DNA of 64,000 bases. Origin: an uncultured Eubacteriales bacterium. Its GTDB lineage: Bacteria > Bacillota > Clostridia > Christensenellales > Borkfalkiaceae. The stretch lies in the NCBI GenBank assembly GCA_900540805.1, contig UQHL01000015.1, positions 13,210 to 77,209 of the forward strand, in the 5' to 3' direction. A program made the position numbers and the translations under genes. Shown piece after piece: positions 16,300 through 25,236 of the stretch. How positions within the stretch are numbered: the first letter of the stretch is position 1; every line of letters starts with the position of its first letter. The notes beneath the pieces were generated by a model. The model saw only the letters and a list, made by a program, of their open reading frames with translations. It was not told where the DNA came from and searched no databases.

Positions 16300-19203
16300 A
16301 TGAATAAAGATATGATAATGTCATTGATAGAAAATCCTCCTTCGGAATATCGCGCGAAGCCCTTTTGGTCCTGGAACGGAAAACTGGATCGGGAGGAGCT
16401 TTTAAGACAGGTGGAAATCCTGCACGAGATGGGTTTCGGAGGTTTTTTCATGCATTCCCGCACGGGACTCCGGACGGAATATCTCGGCGAGGAATGGTTT
16501 GAATGCGTCCGCGCGTGCGCGCTTAAAGCGAAAGAATTTGGAATGGAGGCCTGGCTTTACGACGAGGACCGCTGGCCGAGCGGTACCTGCGGAGGCGAAG
16601 TCACGCGGGAGAGGAAAAACCGCCTGCGGTTCGTTTCCCTTTACGATACGGACGCGGAAGCGCTTGCCTGTCCCGAAACGGCGGGTATTCTCGCGCGTTA
16701 CGCCGTTTTGTTCGAAAAGGATAATAAGGGAGAAAAGAGGCTGAGCGACTGTTATTCCGTAACGGCAGCCTCCGAGGTAAAAGAGGGGTACGAATACGCC
16801 GTATTTGCCGAAGAGGAACAGGCGTGCGAGGAATTTTATAACGGTTTTACCTACATAGACGCGATGAACCGCGAAGTCACCGAACTGTTTTTGAAAAGCA
16901 CGCACGAGAAATACGCACAGTACTGCGGGGATCTCTTCGGAAGCGTCATCAAAGGCATATTTACGGATGAGCCTCACCGCGGCGCGCTGTTTAACGGATT
17001 CGGGATCAATAATGCCAACCGCGCCCGCATGGCTCCCTATACGGCGGCCCTGCCCGAAGCATATCGGAAGAAATACGGGGAAGAACTCTGTTTTCCGCTT
17101 CTTTATTGGCGGAAAAAGGGAGAGGACTTCAATACCGCCGCAAGCGCGTACGTGGACGTCATGGACGACCTGTTTACGCAGAATTTCGCCAAGCCCTGCC
17201 GCGATTGGTGCGCCGAGCACGGCCTTATTTTGACGGGACATATCCTGCATGAGGATAACCTCAGTATTCAGACGAGTATGACGGGTTCCTGTATGCGTTA
17301 TTACGAATATATGGATTATCCCGGGATCGACGTGCTGGGAGAGAATACTGATATTTATTGGGCCGCGAAGCAGTGCTCCTCCGTGGCGAGACAGCTCGGG
17401 AAAAAGTTTGTTTTAAGCGAACTTTACGGCGCGACGGGCTGGGATATGACGCTCGACCGATATAAAAAATCGGGCGATTGGCAGGCGCTGTTCGGGATCA
17501 GCCTGCGTTGTCCTCATTTAAGCTGGTACACTATGAAGGGAGAGGCGAAGCGGGACTATCCCGCAAGTATTTTGCATCAGCTCTCTTTTTATAAGGAATG
17601 GAAATCGCTTGAGGATTATTTCGCGCGGCTTGCCGTCCTTAATTCGGAGGGAACCCGTATCTGCGATACGCTGGTTTTAACGCCGATGCGGGAAATGTGG
17701 GGCAAGGTGCGCATGGGGTGGATGAATATTTTTACGCCCGACGATTCCGATATTTCCGATCTCGACGCCGCCTATATCGAGGATTTCAAAACGCTGACGG
17801 AACGGGGGATCGATTTCGATTACGGCGACGAGGAAATTTTGCGCAAATACGGAAAAGTCGTAAAAGAGAACGGAAAGGCCTACTTGCAGGTGGGGCGGAT
17901 CAGATATTCCGAAATCCTGTGGGAACGCCGCGGACGGATCGGCGGAGAGACGCGCAGACTTTTGGATAAATTTGTTGCGGCTGGCGGAAAACTGGTGGGA
18001 GAGATCGAAAAGCTGTCGCCCGAATTTCGCATAAAGGCCCCCGTCGGTACGGGATACGCCGCGTATGAGCTGGGCGGGGATATCTGGCTGTTTTTGCTCA
18101 ATCTCGATAAAGAAAAGGGAACTGCGGGCGCGTTAGAGCTGCCCGAAAGGCTGAAAGGCTATTGCGCGGAGAAGTGGAATTTCCGCGACGGAAAGAGCGA
18201 GGGAAAAACCGAAATTTCGGAGACGACGGCCGGCCGTACAATCAGTGTATCGCTTTTCGGCGGTGAGGAATGTATTTTCCGCTTTACGAAAGACGCCGTC
18301 AAACATACCGAATGCAAGGAATATCCGCTTGCTGTGTTACCCGAGGAATTCGACTACCGTTTGACCGAGCCGAACGTTCTGCCGCTCGATTGCGCGATAT
18401 GGGAAACGGACGGCGTTTGTATGGACGGCGGTAAGGAGAAGGACGTACTGCTGATCGATCGTATTATCCGTTGGGAAAGAGGCGCAGGACTGCGCGGAGG
18501 CGCAATGCTTCAGCCCTGGTTTGTCGAAAAATACGGCGGCGGACAGGCGGAGAAAAAATTGTGTCGCCTTAAGCTGACATTTTCCTTCGAAGCGGAAATC
18601 GTACCTCAAAAGATATATCTTGCCAAAGAGAGCGGAAAGCTCGATTGTTTTGTCAACGGCAGAGCGTTGGGCGAAAAGTGCGATTTCTATTGGGTGGACC
18701 GCTGTTTTGACGTGTATCCGATAGAGATCGGGGCAGGTAAAAACGAAATTGTGCTCGAAGGAGATTTTTGTGCGGACGACGGGCTCGAGGCTGTCTATCT
18801 GATAGGAGAATTCGGGGTAAAATTGCCGCGTACGCTGACGGCTTTGCCGAAGAAACTCAAGGCGGGAGATATCGCTCCGCAGGGCTTCCCGCATTATACG
18901 GGCGCGATAGAGTATTATACGGGGATTCGTTCGGGAGATTATACGCTCGCTTTCGAAAAGCTCGGTTGCGCTGTGATGAAAGTTCGCGGCGGAAAAGAAG
19001 AAAAGACGCTGGCTTTCGCACCGTATGCGACGCAGGTGAGCATAAGGGACGAATTGGTGCTCAAGCTTGCGTTTCCTCGCAGAAATACGTTTGGGCCCCT
19101 CTATCAGCCCTATCCGCAGGCTTGTTACGGCCCCGAAAGCTTTCTTTGCGACGGCGAATGGCGGGTAGAGTATAAGCCGATTCCCCAGGGCCTGTATCGG
19201 TAA
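16300..19203 (+). CDS. large glycoside hydrolase, GH106/alpha-L-rhamnosidase-like
   Basis: 967-aa enzyme without a signal peptide. The N-terminus has PFWSWNGKL (21-29), FFMHSRTGL and YDEDRWPSG (87-95), the wording of a large group of proteins annotated as glycosyl hydrolases related to GH106 alpha-L-rhamnosidases. A TIM-barrel-like catalytic region (about 1-500, including GIFTDEPHRG) is followed by beta-sandwich domains, with a galactose-binding-like module near the end. The following gene, 56 bases downstream, is a GH78 rhamnosidase, which supports a role in removing rhamnose from plant pectin or glycosides. Family-level function is moderate confidence; the exact substrate is unknown. Start: ATG 16300 coincides with the expected transcription start and has no SD; ATG 16312 or 16318 are alternatives. 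Confidence 0.8.
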   Translation: MNKDMIMSLIENPPSEYRAKPFWSWNGKLDREELLRQVEILHEMGFGGFFMHSRTGLRTEYLGEEWFECVRACALKAKEFGMEAWLYDEDRWPSGTCGGEVTRERKNRLRFVSLYDTDAEALACPETAGILARYAVLFEKDNKGEKRLSDCYSVTAASEVKEGYEYAVFAEEEQACEEFYNGFTYIDAMNREVTELFLKSTHEKYAQYCGDLFGSVIKGIFTDEPHRGALFNGFGINNANRARMAPYTAALPEAYRKKYGEELCFPLLYWRKKGEDFNTAASAYVDVMDDLFTQNFAKPCRDWCAEHGLILTGHILHEDNLSIQTSMTGSCMRYYEYMDYPGIDVLGENTDIYWAAKQCSSVARQLGKKFVLSELYGATGWDMTLDRYKKSGDWQALFGISLRCPHLSWYTMKGEAKRDYPASILHQLSFYKEWKSLEDYFARLAVLNSEGTRICDTLVLTPMREMWGKVRMGWMNIFTPDDSDISDLDAAYIEDFKTLTERGIDFDYGDEEILRKYGKVVKENGKAYLQVGRIRYSEILWERRGRIGGETRRLLDKFVAAGGKLVGEIEKLSPEFRIKAPVGTGYAAYELGGDIWLFLLNLDKEKGTAGALELPERLKGYCAEKWNFRDGKSEGKTEISETTAGRTISVSLFGGEECIFRFTKDAVKHTECKEYPLAVLPEEFDYRLTEPNVLPLDCAIWETDGVCMDGGKEKDVLLIDRIIRWERGAGLRGGAMLQPWFVEKYGGGQAEKKLCRLKLTFSFEAEIVPQKIYLAKESGKLDCFVNGRALGEKCDFYWVDRCFDVYPIEIGAGKNEIVLEGDFCADDGLEAVYLIGEFGVKLPRTLTALPKKLKAGDIAPQGFPHYTGAIEYYTGIRSGDYTLAFEKLGCAVMKVRGGKEEKTLAFAPYATQVSIRDELVLKLAFPRRNTFGPLYQPYPQACYGPESFLCDGEWRVEYKPIPQGLYR

Positions 19204-19259
19204 ACGAAAAAAGCGGCGATTCGGCGCAAGACGCCTTCGCCCGATAAAAAAGGAGAAAT

Positions 19260-20855
19260 ATGAAACATTCTTATACGGTATGCCTCCCGTATGCTGTCAT
19301 AGACGAAGCAAAAGCGGAAGGCACGGAAAAGCTTCTGGACGAAAAACCTTTACAGATCATGCTTGTCGAAAATTCGATTACGACGATCGGCGACGGCGGC
19401 CACGTCATTCTCGATTTTGGTAGAGAAATAGCGGGCGGCGTACGTATTTTGGTGCATCAAGCCGCACTTACGGCTCAAATGCGGCTTCGGCTGGGCGAAT
19501 CGGTGGGCGAATGCTGCGCCGAGCTTGGAGAAAAGAATAGTCAAAACGCGCACGCTTACCGCGATTTGACCGTACCTGTGATAAGCCTTTCCGATTCAGC
19601 CTTCTTTGACAGCGGGTTTCGCTTTCTGCGTATAGATGTCGTCGGGGGAGAAATAAGCTTAAAAAGCGTGGTGGCAGAGGTTTTGGATTCCGAAGTGAAT
19701 ATTCAAGGCTCTTTCGAGTGTTCCGATCCTCTTTTGAACGATATTTATGCGACGGCGGCAAGAACGGTGGAGCTGTGCGTGCGTCGCGGTGTGTTATGGG
19801 ACGGTATCAAGCGCGACAGGCTTGTATGGATCGGGGATATTTATCCCGAATTGTTGTCTTTAGAAAATCTCACGGACGATTTGTCGCCCGTTGTCCGTTC
19901 GCTCGATTTGGTCAAGGAGCAGACGCCTGCCGATCAATGGATGAACGGGATTCCCATGTATTCGATGTGGTGGATGATTATTCTCCGAGAGTATTATCGC
20001 CGGACGGGAGACATCGAATATCTCGCCGCACAAAAGGAATATATCGACGGATTGCTACGTTCGATCGACGCCTATGTTTCCGAGGACGGAAATACTCATT
20101 TCAAATCTAATCTTGTCGATTGGCCGACGCACGACACTCCCGACGAGCCGGCAGGCGTCCACATGATCGCCGTAGCGGCCATAGACGCCGCGAAGGAAAT
20201 TATGGAGTATCTCGGGGCCGATGCGACGCTTTGCGAAAAGATATCGAAAAAGCTGTCGGCCCGCGAATTTGAGGTGGAAGAAAAAAAACAGATCATCGCT
20301 TTGAAAGATTTTGCGCTCGGAAATATAACGGATACCGAAAAAGAGAAGCTGTTAACGGGCGGCGCAAAGGGTATGAGCACATTTATGAGCTATTTTCTTT
20401 TATCCGCGATCGATCGTGCTTCGGATACCTCCCGCGCGCTGGAGATTGCCAAAGAATATTACGGCGGTATGCTGAAGATGGGAGCAACTACTTTTTGGGA
20501 AGATTTCGACATCGATTGGATGCAGGAGGCCGCTCCTTTGACGAGGCTGCCCGAAGAAGGTGAAAAGGATATCCATGGAGATTTCGGGGCGTATTGCTAT
20601 CTGGGATATCGTCACAGCTTTTGCCACGGCTGGTCCTCGGGAGTATTGCCGTATCTTGTAGAACGGGTGCTCGGCGTCAAAGTGGAAAACGGCGGAGATA
20701 CCGTCCGTATTTCCCCCTCGCTTGGCGGATTGACGTGGGTGAAAGGCGATGTTCCGCTTAAAAAAGGCGTTTTGCATATAGAAATAGAGGACGGCAAAAT
20801 GAAAGTAAAGGTGCCTTACGGAGTTAAATTGATCTGCGGGCGTATCGTAAGATAG
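19260..20855 (+). CDS. GH78 alpha-L-rhamnosidase
   Basis: 531-aa inverting alpha-L-rhamnosidase of the compact type. A short N-terminal beta-domain (about 1-150) precedes the (alpha/alpha)6 barrel, which opens with SDPLLNDIYATAARTV. The catalytic block is WDGIKRDRLVWIGD (180-193): Asp181, Asp186 and Asp193 occupy the positions of Asp, catalytic Glu and Asp in well-studied GH78 enzymes. The Glu-to-Asp change at the acid position is seen directly, and I believe it recurs in this subgroup. The C-terminal FCHGWSSGVLPYL block is also typical. It has a strong SD (AAGGAGAAAT) and lies 56 bases after the GH106-like gene in a two-gene operon ended by a terminator. No signal peptide, so it probably acts on imported oligosaccharides or glycosides. 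Confidence 0.9.
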   Translation: MKHSYTVCLPYAVIDEAKAEGTEKLLDEKPLQIMLVENSITTIGDGGHVILDFGREIAGGVRILVHQAALTAQMRLRLGESVGECCAELGEKNSQNAHAYRDLTVPVISLSDSAFFDSGFRFLRIDVVGGEISLKSVVAEVLDSEVNIQGSFECSDPLLNDIYATAARTVELCVRRGVLWDGIKRDRLVWIGDIYPELLSLENLTDDLSPVVRSLDLVKEQTPADQWMNGIPMYSMWWMIILREYYRRTGDIEYLAAQKEYIDGLLRSIDAYVSEDGNTHFKSNLVDWPTHDTPDEPAGVHMIAVAAIDAAKEIMEYLGADATLCEKISKKLSAREFEVEEKKQIIALKDFALGNITDTEKEKLLTGGAKGMSTFMSYFLLSAIDRASDTSRALEIAKEYYGGMLKMGATTFWEDFDIDWMQEAAPLTRLPEEGEKDIHGDFGAYCYLGYRHSFCHGWSSGVLPYLVERVLGVKVENGGDTVRISPSLGGLTWVKGDVPLKKGVLHIEIEDGKMKVKVPYGVKLICGRIVR

Positions 20856-20870
20856 TCTTAAAAAATAGTG

Positions 20871-20910
20871 AAAAATCGGACCTTTTTTTTAGAAAAAGGT
20901 CCGATTTTTT
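20871..20910. terminator. strong intrinsic terminator
   Basis: AAAAATCGGACCTTTTT pairs with AAAAAGGTCCGATTTTT (17-bp stem). It closes the rhamnosidase operon. Confidence 0.92.
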
Positions 20911-20953
20911 GCTTGTAGGGTAGAGGCTTTAATAAAACGGCGGAAAGGCGCGT

Positions 20954-21116
20954 ATTATGTCATACATAATAATTATGTCTGGCGTAATACATTGAAAAAC
21001 GGCCGTTTATGTCACGCGTAACAATTGTGCGTGTCGTAGTATGTTGACAGATATAGTAATTATGTCTGACATAGATCAAGGGCGGATTTATAAAAATCTG
21101 TTTAGATCGACATAAT
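20954..21116 (+). repeat. array of operator-like dyads, GT-N3-AC core
   Basis: Five dyads fit ATTATGT-N3-ACATAAT: 20954-20970 (exact), 20972-20988, 21006-21022, 21024-21040 (degenerate) and 21059-21075 (TATGTCTGACATA is an exact palindrome). A lone half-site ACATAAT lies at 21110-21116, next to the -35 box. Centres 1-2 and 3-4 are each 18 bp apart, and the pairs are separated by 34-35 bp. The GT-N3-AC core resembles GntR/FadR-type operators. The array fills most of the 20856-21243 gap. Confidence 0.75.
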
Positions 21117-21119
21117 TTA

Positions 21120-21148
21120 TTGACAAAGAAAGGAAATTGTAATAAAAT
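21120..21148 (+). promoter_or_regulatory. promoter of the AEC permease gene
   Basis: TTGACA (21120-21125), 17 bp, TAAAAT (21143-21148), directly downstream of the dyad array. Confidence 0.85.
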
Positions 21149-21243
21149 ATAACCGTTGCGCTAAAAGAAAGCGGAACCGTATTCAAAGGAAAACAAAGCG
21201 GGAAAATCCGGGCCGAATTTTGAGACGCTTGTAAGAGGTAAAA

Positions 21244-22161
21244 ATGGATTTTTTATTGACGTTGACATCGGTGGGCATACTGTTGCTTTATGCCGTTCCC
21301 GGATTTATTTTATCGAAGCTCAAGGCTGTGAATACGGATTCGTTGCCCGCGTTTTCTAAAGTATTAATGTATGTCTGTCAACCGTGTTTAACGTTATATA
21401 CTTTTGACAGCGTTGATTTTACCTGGCCGCTCTTTAGGGATATGCTGTGGTTCCTGTTGGCGATTACTGTGGTGCAGCTGCTGACGATAGGGACTTTTTA
21501 TTTATTGTTCCGTAAGAAACAGCAGGACGTCAGATATCGAATATATACCGTTGCGAGTACCTTCGGCAACTGTGCCTTTTTCGGGGTGCCTATTCTGGAA
21601 GCTCTGCTGCCGGGAACAAACGCCGTCGTCTTTTCTAACATGTATTTTGTCTCCATGAGCCTGTTGGGGTGGACGGTGGCTTCGGCGATTATTACTCACG
21701 ACAGGAAATATATTTCCGTCAAAAAGATTGTCTTTAATCCCGCCGTTATCATTATGGCCGTGGCTCTGCCTTTATTTATGCTGAATATAAAACTTCCCGG
21801 ACAGCTTTACGGTGCGGTTTCCATTGTCGGAAAAATGACTACGCCGCTGTGTATGATCATTATGGGAATCCGTTTGGGAAGCATGAGCTTTAAGAAAATA
21901 TTTGCGGGAAAACTGCAATATTTAATTATTCTTGTAAAGCAGATGATTTTTCCGCTTTTGGCGCTCGGCGTCGCCTGTCTTCTTCCCTGGGAGGGATACA
22001 TCAGACAGGCCATGTTTATTATGGCCTGTTGTCCCGTCGCGAGCGTCGTGCTTAATTTTGCGGAATTGCTGGGGGAAGGGCAGGAGGACGCTGCAAATAT
22101 GCTTCTGCTCGGTACAATGCTGTGTATCGTCACGATGCCCGTTATGCTTCTGATCCTATAG
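21244..22161 (+). CDS. AEC-family (auxin efflux carrier-like) permease
   Basis: 305-aa membrane protein with about ten hydrophobic segments and no soluble domain, matching the AEC family (PF03547-type). It opens with LLYAVPGFILSKL and has the mid-protein FGNCAFFGVPIL motif that is highly typical, plus ACCPVASVVLNFAELLG near the end. Bacterial members carry small organic acids such as malate or malonate, or other anions; the substrate here cannot be told. It is monocistronic between the rhamnosidase operon and the polyamine operon. The unusually dense operator array upstream implies tight control by a regulator that is not encoded nearby. RBS: AAGAGGTAAAA before ATG 21244. Confidence 0.9.
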   Translation: MDFLLTLTSVGILLLYAVPGFILSKLKAVNTDSLPAFSKVLMYVCQPCLTLYTFDSVDFTWPLFRDMLWFLLAITVVQLLTIGTFYLLFRKKQQDVRYRIYTVASTFGNCAFFGVPILEALLPGTNAVVFSNMYFVSMSLLGWTVASAIITHDRKYISVKKIVFNPAVIIMAVALPLFMLNIKLPGQLYGAVSIVGKMTTPLCMIIMGIRLGSMSFKKIFAGKLQYLIILVKQMIFPLLALGVACLLPWEGYIRQAMFIMACCPVASVVLNFAELLGEGQEDAANMLLLGTMLCIVTMPVMLLIL

Positions 22162-22204
22162 AAATTCCTTAAAAAGCTTTTAGCCTATCAAACGAATTAT
22201 AAAG

Positions 22205-22244
22205 AAACCGCCTCCTCCGAAAAGAATATCGGAGAAAGCGGTTT
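22205..22244. terminator. shared terminator between convergent units
   Basis: AAACCGC and GCGGTTT flank a second stem (CTCCGA/TCGGAG). A/T tracts on both sides allow use by the AEC gene and, on the minus strand, by the polyamine operon. Confidence 0.75.
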
Positions 22245-22265
22245 TGTTATATTTCAGGAAAACGA

Positions 22266-23591
22266 TTAACCTGCGAGTACGTTGTTCCACATTTTGTTTG
22301 CGCGGCTGTTGGCGTCGCTGTCGAAGTAATTCATAATAACGCAACGCTTTAAGGTTTCTTCGTCGGGGTACTGCGCGAAAAGCTGGCGGGTCAGCTGTTC
22401 CTTGTCTGCCGTAATTTTATGTCCGTCCCCAAAGAAATAACTGAGATCGTATTCAACGGTATCTTCGCTTTGTGCGGCATACGTTTCTTCGATATATTCA
22501 AATATCGTTTCATTTGCGATACAGCTGGTATAATTGATATAATACATGTTTCGGATAACGTTTTCCGGCTTCGAGAGGAAGTTGACGAACATGGTGGCGG
22601 CTTCCACATTGGCTCCTTTCTGCATTACCCATCCGTCAAACCAAAGATTGGACGCCGCTTCGGGCACGCAATAATCATAACGTAAATCGTTGCCGTCCGC
22701 CTCGTTCATGATATATACGGCATCGCCGCTCCATTGATAGGAAATATCGATTTGTCCGGAAAACACGGGGGCCTTTTCGTCTGTTTCAAAGCCCCAGAAG
22801 CTTTTGTTGGTTTTATCGTTCATTTTGCTTTTGAGAAGCGCTTCGACGGCCTTCATGGTTTCTGCGTCGGTGTCGTTCATCTTTTGGGATAAAGCGGTTT
22901 GGTACTGTTCGAGGGTAATCGTTCCCGCCTCACGCTGTCCTTTCAGAGCCAGTAATTCCTGCTCATAATACATGCCGAGACCTTCGAAATAAGAGTCGCG
23001 GACATTTTCTTTCGCGGAAATGATATGGCCCTTATCGTAAGCATACCAGGTTTTAACTTCTTCGGGCTCGACTTTTGCCCGGTTAAAGGTAAAACCTGTC
23101 GTACCCCACATATAGCCCGCCGCGTAATCGCTCCAAGAGGAGCCGTCTGTCGTCTTTCCGTTATCGAAAATATTTTTGATATACGGAGAAACGTTTTTCG
23201 CATAGTAATTGGTCTCGATCGAAGTGTCGAAAAATGATTCGGGATATTTTTCAAGTAAATTTTCCGCCGCCATTTTCATAATCATATATTCGGAAGGGCA
23301 GAGGAGATCGTACGTGTTTTTGGTGATATCAAGTTTGGTGTACATGTTTTCGTTGTCCTGCATGGGAATATAATCCACCCGGATTTTTTTACCCGTTTGC
23401 TCGTAATACCAATCTTCAAACTCTTTATCGAGGCTTTTACTTCCCTTGACGTAGCTGTCGTCTCCGCCCATATCGATATAATCCACCCAACTGGCAACTT
23501 TCAGTACGGGGCGGGTATCGCACGCGGCCATAGATAATGCGGAAACCGAGAGAAGAGAAAGAGAAAGAACTGTGGAAATAATTTTTTTCAT
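22266..23591 (-). CDS. potD: spermidine/putrescine-binding lipoprotein
   Basis: 441-aa extracellular binding protein with a lipoprotein signal (lipobox Cys near residue 24, SMAAC). The mature protein has PotD-type features: VASWVDYI at the start, a DLLCPSEYMIMKM hinge segment, and DISYQWSGDAVYI and PEAASNLWFDGWV in the C-terminal half. It is longer than E. coli PotD (about 350 aa), with extra sequence around 190-270. It captures polyamines or a related cation for the permease pair PotB/PotC. It is the last gene of the operon; its ATG overlaps the potC stop by 4 bases. Substrate by homology only. Confidence 0.88.
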   Translation of the reverse strand: MKKIISTVLSLSLLSVSALSMAACDTRPVLKVASWVDYIDMGGDDSYVKGSKSLDKEFEDWYYEQTGKKIRVDYIPMQDNENMYTKLDITKNTYDLLCPSEYMIMKMAAENLLEKYPESFFDTSIETNYYAKNVSPYIKNIFDNGKTTDGSSWSDYAAGYMWGTTGFTFNRAKVEPEEVKTWYAYDKGHIISAKENVRDSYFEGLGMYYEQELLALKGQREAGTITLEQYQTALSQKMNDTDAETMKAVEALLKSKMNDKTNKSFWGFETDEKAPVFSGQIDISYQWSGDAVYIMNEADGNDLRYDYCVPEAASNLWFDGWVMQKGANVEAATMFVNFLSKPENVIRNMYYINYTSCIANETIFEYIEETYAAQSEDTVEYDLSYFFGDGHKITADKEQLTRQLFAQYPDEETLKRCVIMNYFDSDANSRANKMWNNVLAG

Positions 23592-24397
23592 TGTTTTTTG
23601 CTCCTTGATTTTTTATAAGAAATTATATTTGTGGTGACAAGCACAATTACGATAATTAAGAAAATAATAGCGGTAAAAGCCCAATAGGAAGCTTTGGTCT
23701 TTGTGCCTATGGTGTTTGCTCTCAAATAGTAGATATGCGTACTGATGGTTTGAAATGTGTCGGGCTTAGTATAGTCGGCTATGACGAAATCATCCAGAGA
23801 AAGGGTGACGGCAAGGAGAAAGCCGGAAATAATGCCCGGCAGTATCTGAGGGATAACGACGGAAAAAAGCGCTTTTCTCGGCGACGCCCCTAAATCCAAG
23901 GCCGCTTCGTATAAATTGGGATCCATCTGTTCCAATTTTGGTATAACGGATAAAATTACGAACGGGGTGCATAGTACCATTTGCCCCAAAACGAGGGGAA
24001 TATAAGTGTTTCTATCTATTCCCAAAATTGCTATAAGCAGCGCGAGGGAAATAGCCGTTACCACATCGGCGTTTATGACGGGAATTTGATTTATCCCTGT
24101 CAGTATCGAGGAGGTCCGTTTTTTACAATAGAAAATCCCTATAGCGCCTATGGTTCCGAATACGGTGGAAAGGGTGGCTACCACTGCCGACAGGATCAGC
24201 GTATTTATGACGATCTGCAGCGGGGCGTTGTCAAAATTGAAAAAAAACTTATAGTGATCAAGGCTGAAGCCTTTCCATATCTGAATATTGTCGCTCGCGT
24301 TAAAGCTATTGAACGAAAGAAAAACGATAGGGAGATAGATAAATAGAATGACAAGTCCGATAAAAAACCATTTCAAAATACATTTTGCTGTTTTCAT
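23588..24397 (-). CDS. potC: spermidine/putrescine ABC permease PotC
   Basis: 269-aa inner-membrane subunit with six hydrophobic segments, starting with a typical LKWFFIGLVILFIYLPI helix. The EAA motif is present (EAALDLGASPRKALFSVV), followed by PGIISGFLLAVTLSLDDFV, which is characteristic of PotC. The gene overlaps potB and potD by 4 bases each (ATGA), so the subunits are translationally coupled. It forms the channel with PotB and is energised by PotA. Confidence 0.92.
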   Translation of the reverse strand: MKTAKCILKWFFIGLVILFIYLPIVFLSFNSFNASDNIQIWKGFSLDHYKFFFNFDNAPLQIVINTLILSAVVATLSTVFGTIGAIGIFYCKKRTSSILTGINQIPVINADVVTAISLALLIAILGIDRNTYIPLVLGQMVLCTPFVILSVIPKLEQMDPNLYEAALDLGASPRKALFSVVIPQILPGIISGFLLAVTLSLDDFVIADYTKPDTFQTISTHIYYLRANTIGTKTKASYWAFTAIIFLIIVIVLVTTNIISYKKSRSKKQ

Positions 24398-25236
24398 AAA
24401 ACGGCACCTCTCGTGTTCGTCTTCGATTCGGCCTTAAATCCGCCCGTCAGCCATGTGATCAGAAACATAAGAAGCAACAGGATCAACGCGGTTACCGATC
24501 CGTACCCCCAGTCTCCCGAGAAAAAATACTTTTCGATAAAAGAGCCAATAATAGTTATTTTTCCGTTTGTCATCCATTTGGAAACGACATAATTGGACAT
24601 GGACGGAAGGAAAACCATCGTGCAGCCGCTGACGATTCCCGATTTTGAAAGGGGCAGAGTGACTTTCATAAACGTTTTTGCGCCCGTGGCTCCGAGGTCT
24701 CGCGCTGCCTCCAGATAACTGTTGTCTATCTTTATAAGCGTCGTATAAATAGGCAAAACCATAAAGGGGAGAAAGTCGTACACCATGCCCAAAATGGTAT
24801 TGAACATATTCCATTCCGATTTGTTATAAATACCGATCCAGTCCAGCAGTTCCCGCAACGCATTTATACGCAATACAAAATTTATCCACATGGGAACGAC
24901 AAACAAAAGCAGCAGCACCGATTTGGTTTTCAATCTGCAATTGGCTATGATATAAGCGACTGGATAAGCGATAAAGAGACAGACGATAGTACTGACTGTC
25001 GAAATAAAGAGGCTTCGCCCGATTGTCTTGCAGGTGCTGGAGGTAAAAAATCCGATAAGACCTTCCCCGTTGCTGCTGAAAAATTCGCGGAAGTTTTTCA
25101 AGGTAAAGCTTCCGTTTCCGTCGGTAAAGGCATAATAAACGATAATGAGAAGGGGAATCAATACAAATAGAAACAGAAATAATCCGTAGGGGATCGCCAG
25201 AAGCTTGCGCGAAAAATGCGGTTTGGTTTTTGTCAT
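24394..25236 (-). CDS. potB: spermidine/putrescine ABC permease PotB
   Basis: 280-aa permease with six hydrophobic segments and the EAA-loop EAARDLGATGAKTFMKVTLP. The segment FVVPMWINFVLRINA, followed by the helix IYNKSEWNMFNTILGMVYDF in the middle, matches PotB proteins. The basic N-terminus (TKTKPHFSRKLLAIP) sets a cytoplasmic start. Overlaps of 4 bases with potA and potC show a compact operon. Confidence 0.92.
   Translation of the reverse strand: MTKTKPHFSRKLLAIPYGLFLFLFVLIPLLIIVYYAFTDGNGSFTLKNFREFFSSNGEGLIGFFTSSTCKTIGRSLFISTVSTIVCLFIAYPVAYIIANCRLKTKSVLLLLFVVPMWINFVLRINALRELLDWIGIYNKSEWNMFNTILGMVYDFLPFMVLPIYTTLIKIDNSYLEAARDLGATGAKTFMKVTLPLSKSGIVSGCTMVFLPSMSNYVVSKWMTNGKITIIGSFIEKYFFSGDWGYGSVTALILLLLMFLITWLTGGFKAESKTNTRGAVL

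Noticed and set aside
21044..21072. Second promoter inside the dyad array (TTGACA at 21044)
   Set aside because: The -10 position 17 bp away is TGACAT, a poor match; the downstream promoter at 21120-21148 is far better.
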